Source of the DNA: Lenisia limosa
Taxonomy: Eukaryota > Breviatea
Direction: 5' to 3'
Assembly (NCBI GenBank): GCA_001655205.1
Contig: LPNZ01010338.1
Span: forward strand, 1 to 34,203
DNA length: 34,203 bases
Shown piece by piece: positions 34,087 through 34,203 of this stretch. Each line of letters begins with the position of its first letter. Positions within the stretch are counted from its first letter, which is position 1. The notes below the pieces were generated by a model that saw only the letters and a program-made list of their open reading frames with translations, had not been told where the DNA came from and made no database searches. Both the position numbers and the translations under genes were made by a program.

Positions 34087-34203
34087 CTAGTCAAAAGAGG
34101 CCTCGGAAATGGCACGTTCCCACTTGTCCTTGGTCACCGTTTTGGTCGGCCGGATGTGAATGACGTGCCCGGGCTGGGCTGAACGGAGCATTGTACTACA
34201 CAG
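34087..34203 (-). CDS. C-terminal exon of an unidentified protein, partial at right edge
   Basis: The minus-strand frame runs from the window edge to a TAG at 34087-34089. It encodes a GC-richer C-terminus containing MLRSAQPGHVIHIRPTKTVT and ending WERAISEASFD. A likely acceptor (ctgtgtag) sits at the very edge. The codon composition is more GC-rich than the surrounding introns, which supports coding. I do not recognise the family. It converges with dynamitin. Confidence 0.55.
   Translation of the reverse strand: MCSTMLRSAQPGHVIHIRPTKTVTKDKWERAISEASFD

Noticed and set aside
1-34203. CRISPR arrays, bacterial operons, Shine-Dalgarno sites
   Set aside because: The genes are spliced and eukaryotic; no regularly spaced direct repeats of CRISPR type are present.

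Overview
This is eukaryotic nuclear DNA, read as a gapped short-read scaffold of an intron-dense genome. Genes are cut into exons of about 20-235 bp by GT-AG introns, mostly 60-200 bp and rich in A/T. Fourteen runs of N are present and most abut poly-G or poly-C tracts. A dynactin p50 (dynamitin) gene, a papain-family protease and an HMCES/SRAP gene fit a protist or other simple eukaryote. The lineage cannot be fixed from this window. I built gene models by hand by joining exons whose splice phases agree. Where every internal phase closes (the metal-binding-type gene, the 27-exon gene and most of dynamitin) the models are strong.

Layout. 1-372 (-): first exon of a secreted protein that runs off the left edge. 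1666-6743 (-): multi-exon secreted protein of unknown family. 7448-9314 (-): HMCES/YedK-type SRAP protein, whose 5' end is lost upstream or in a gap. 9560-10590: no convincing gene. 10594-19720 (-): one long gene with signal peptide, cathepsin X/Z-like protease, Cys-rich repeats of a kind seen in myxobacterial surface proteins, two IPT/TIG-like domains and a C-terminal membrane helix. A decayed Tc1/mariner element sits in one of its introns. 19721-20577: divergent intergenic region. 20578-27920 (+): about 700-residue protein with a basic AT-hook-like patch, a Gln-rich helix and no family I recognise. 28270-30020 (-): 300-residue Gly/Arg-, His-, Met- and Cys-rich protein in ten exons, every intron in phase 1. 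30021-30384: short divergent promoter region with hexanucleotide repeats. 30385-33744 (+): dynamitin. 34087-34203 (-): C-terminal end of an unidentified protein.

Most interesting: the membrane-anchored protease fusion, and the modular Met/His/Cys-rich protein that looks like a metal-binding (copper- or zinc-type) protein. The genes share no obvious pathway: secretory/surface (three), DNA-lesion protection (SRAP), dynein motor cofactor (dynamitin) and unknown.
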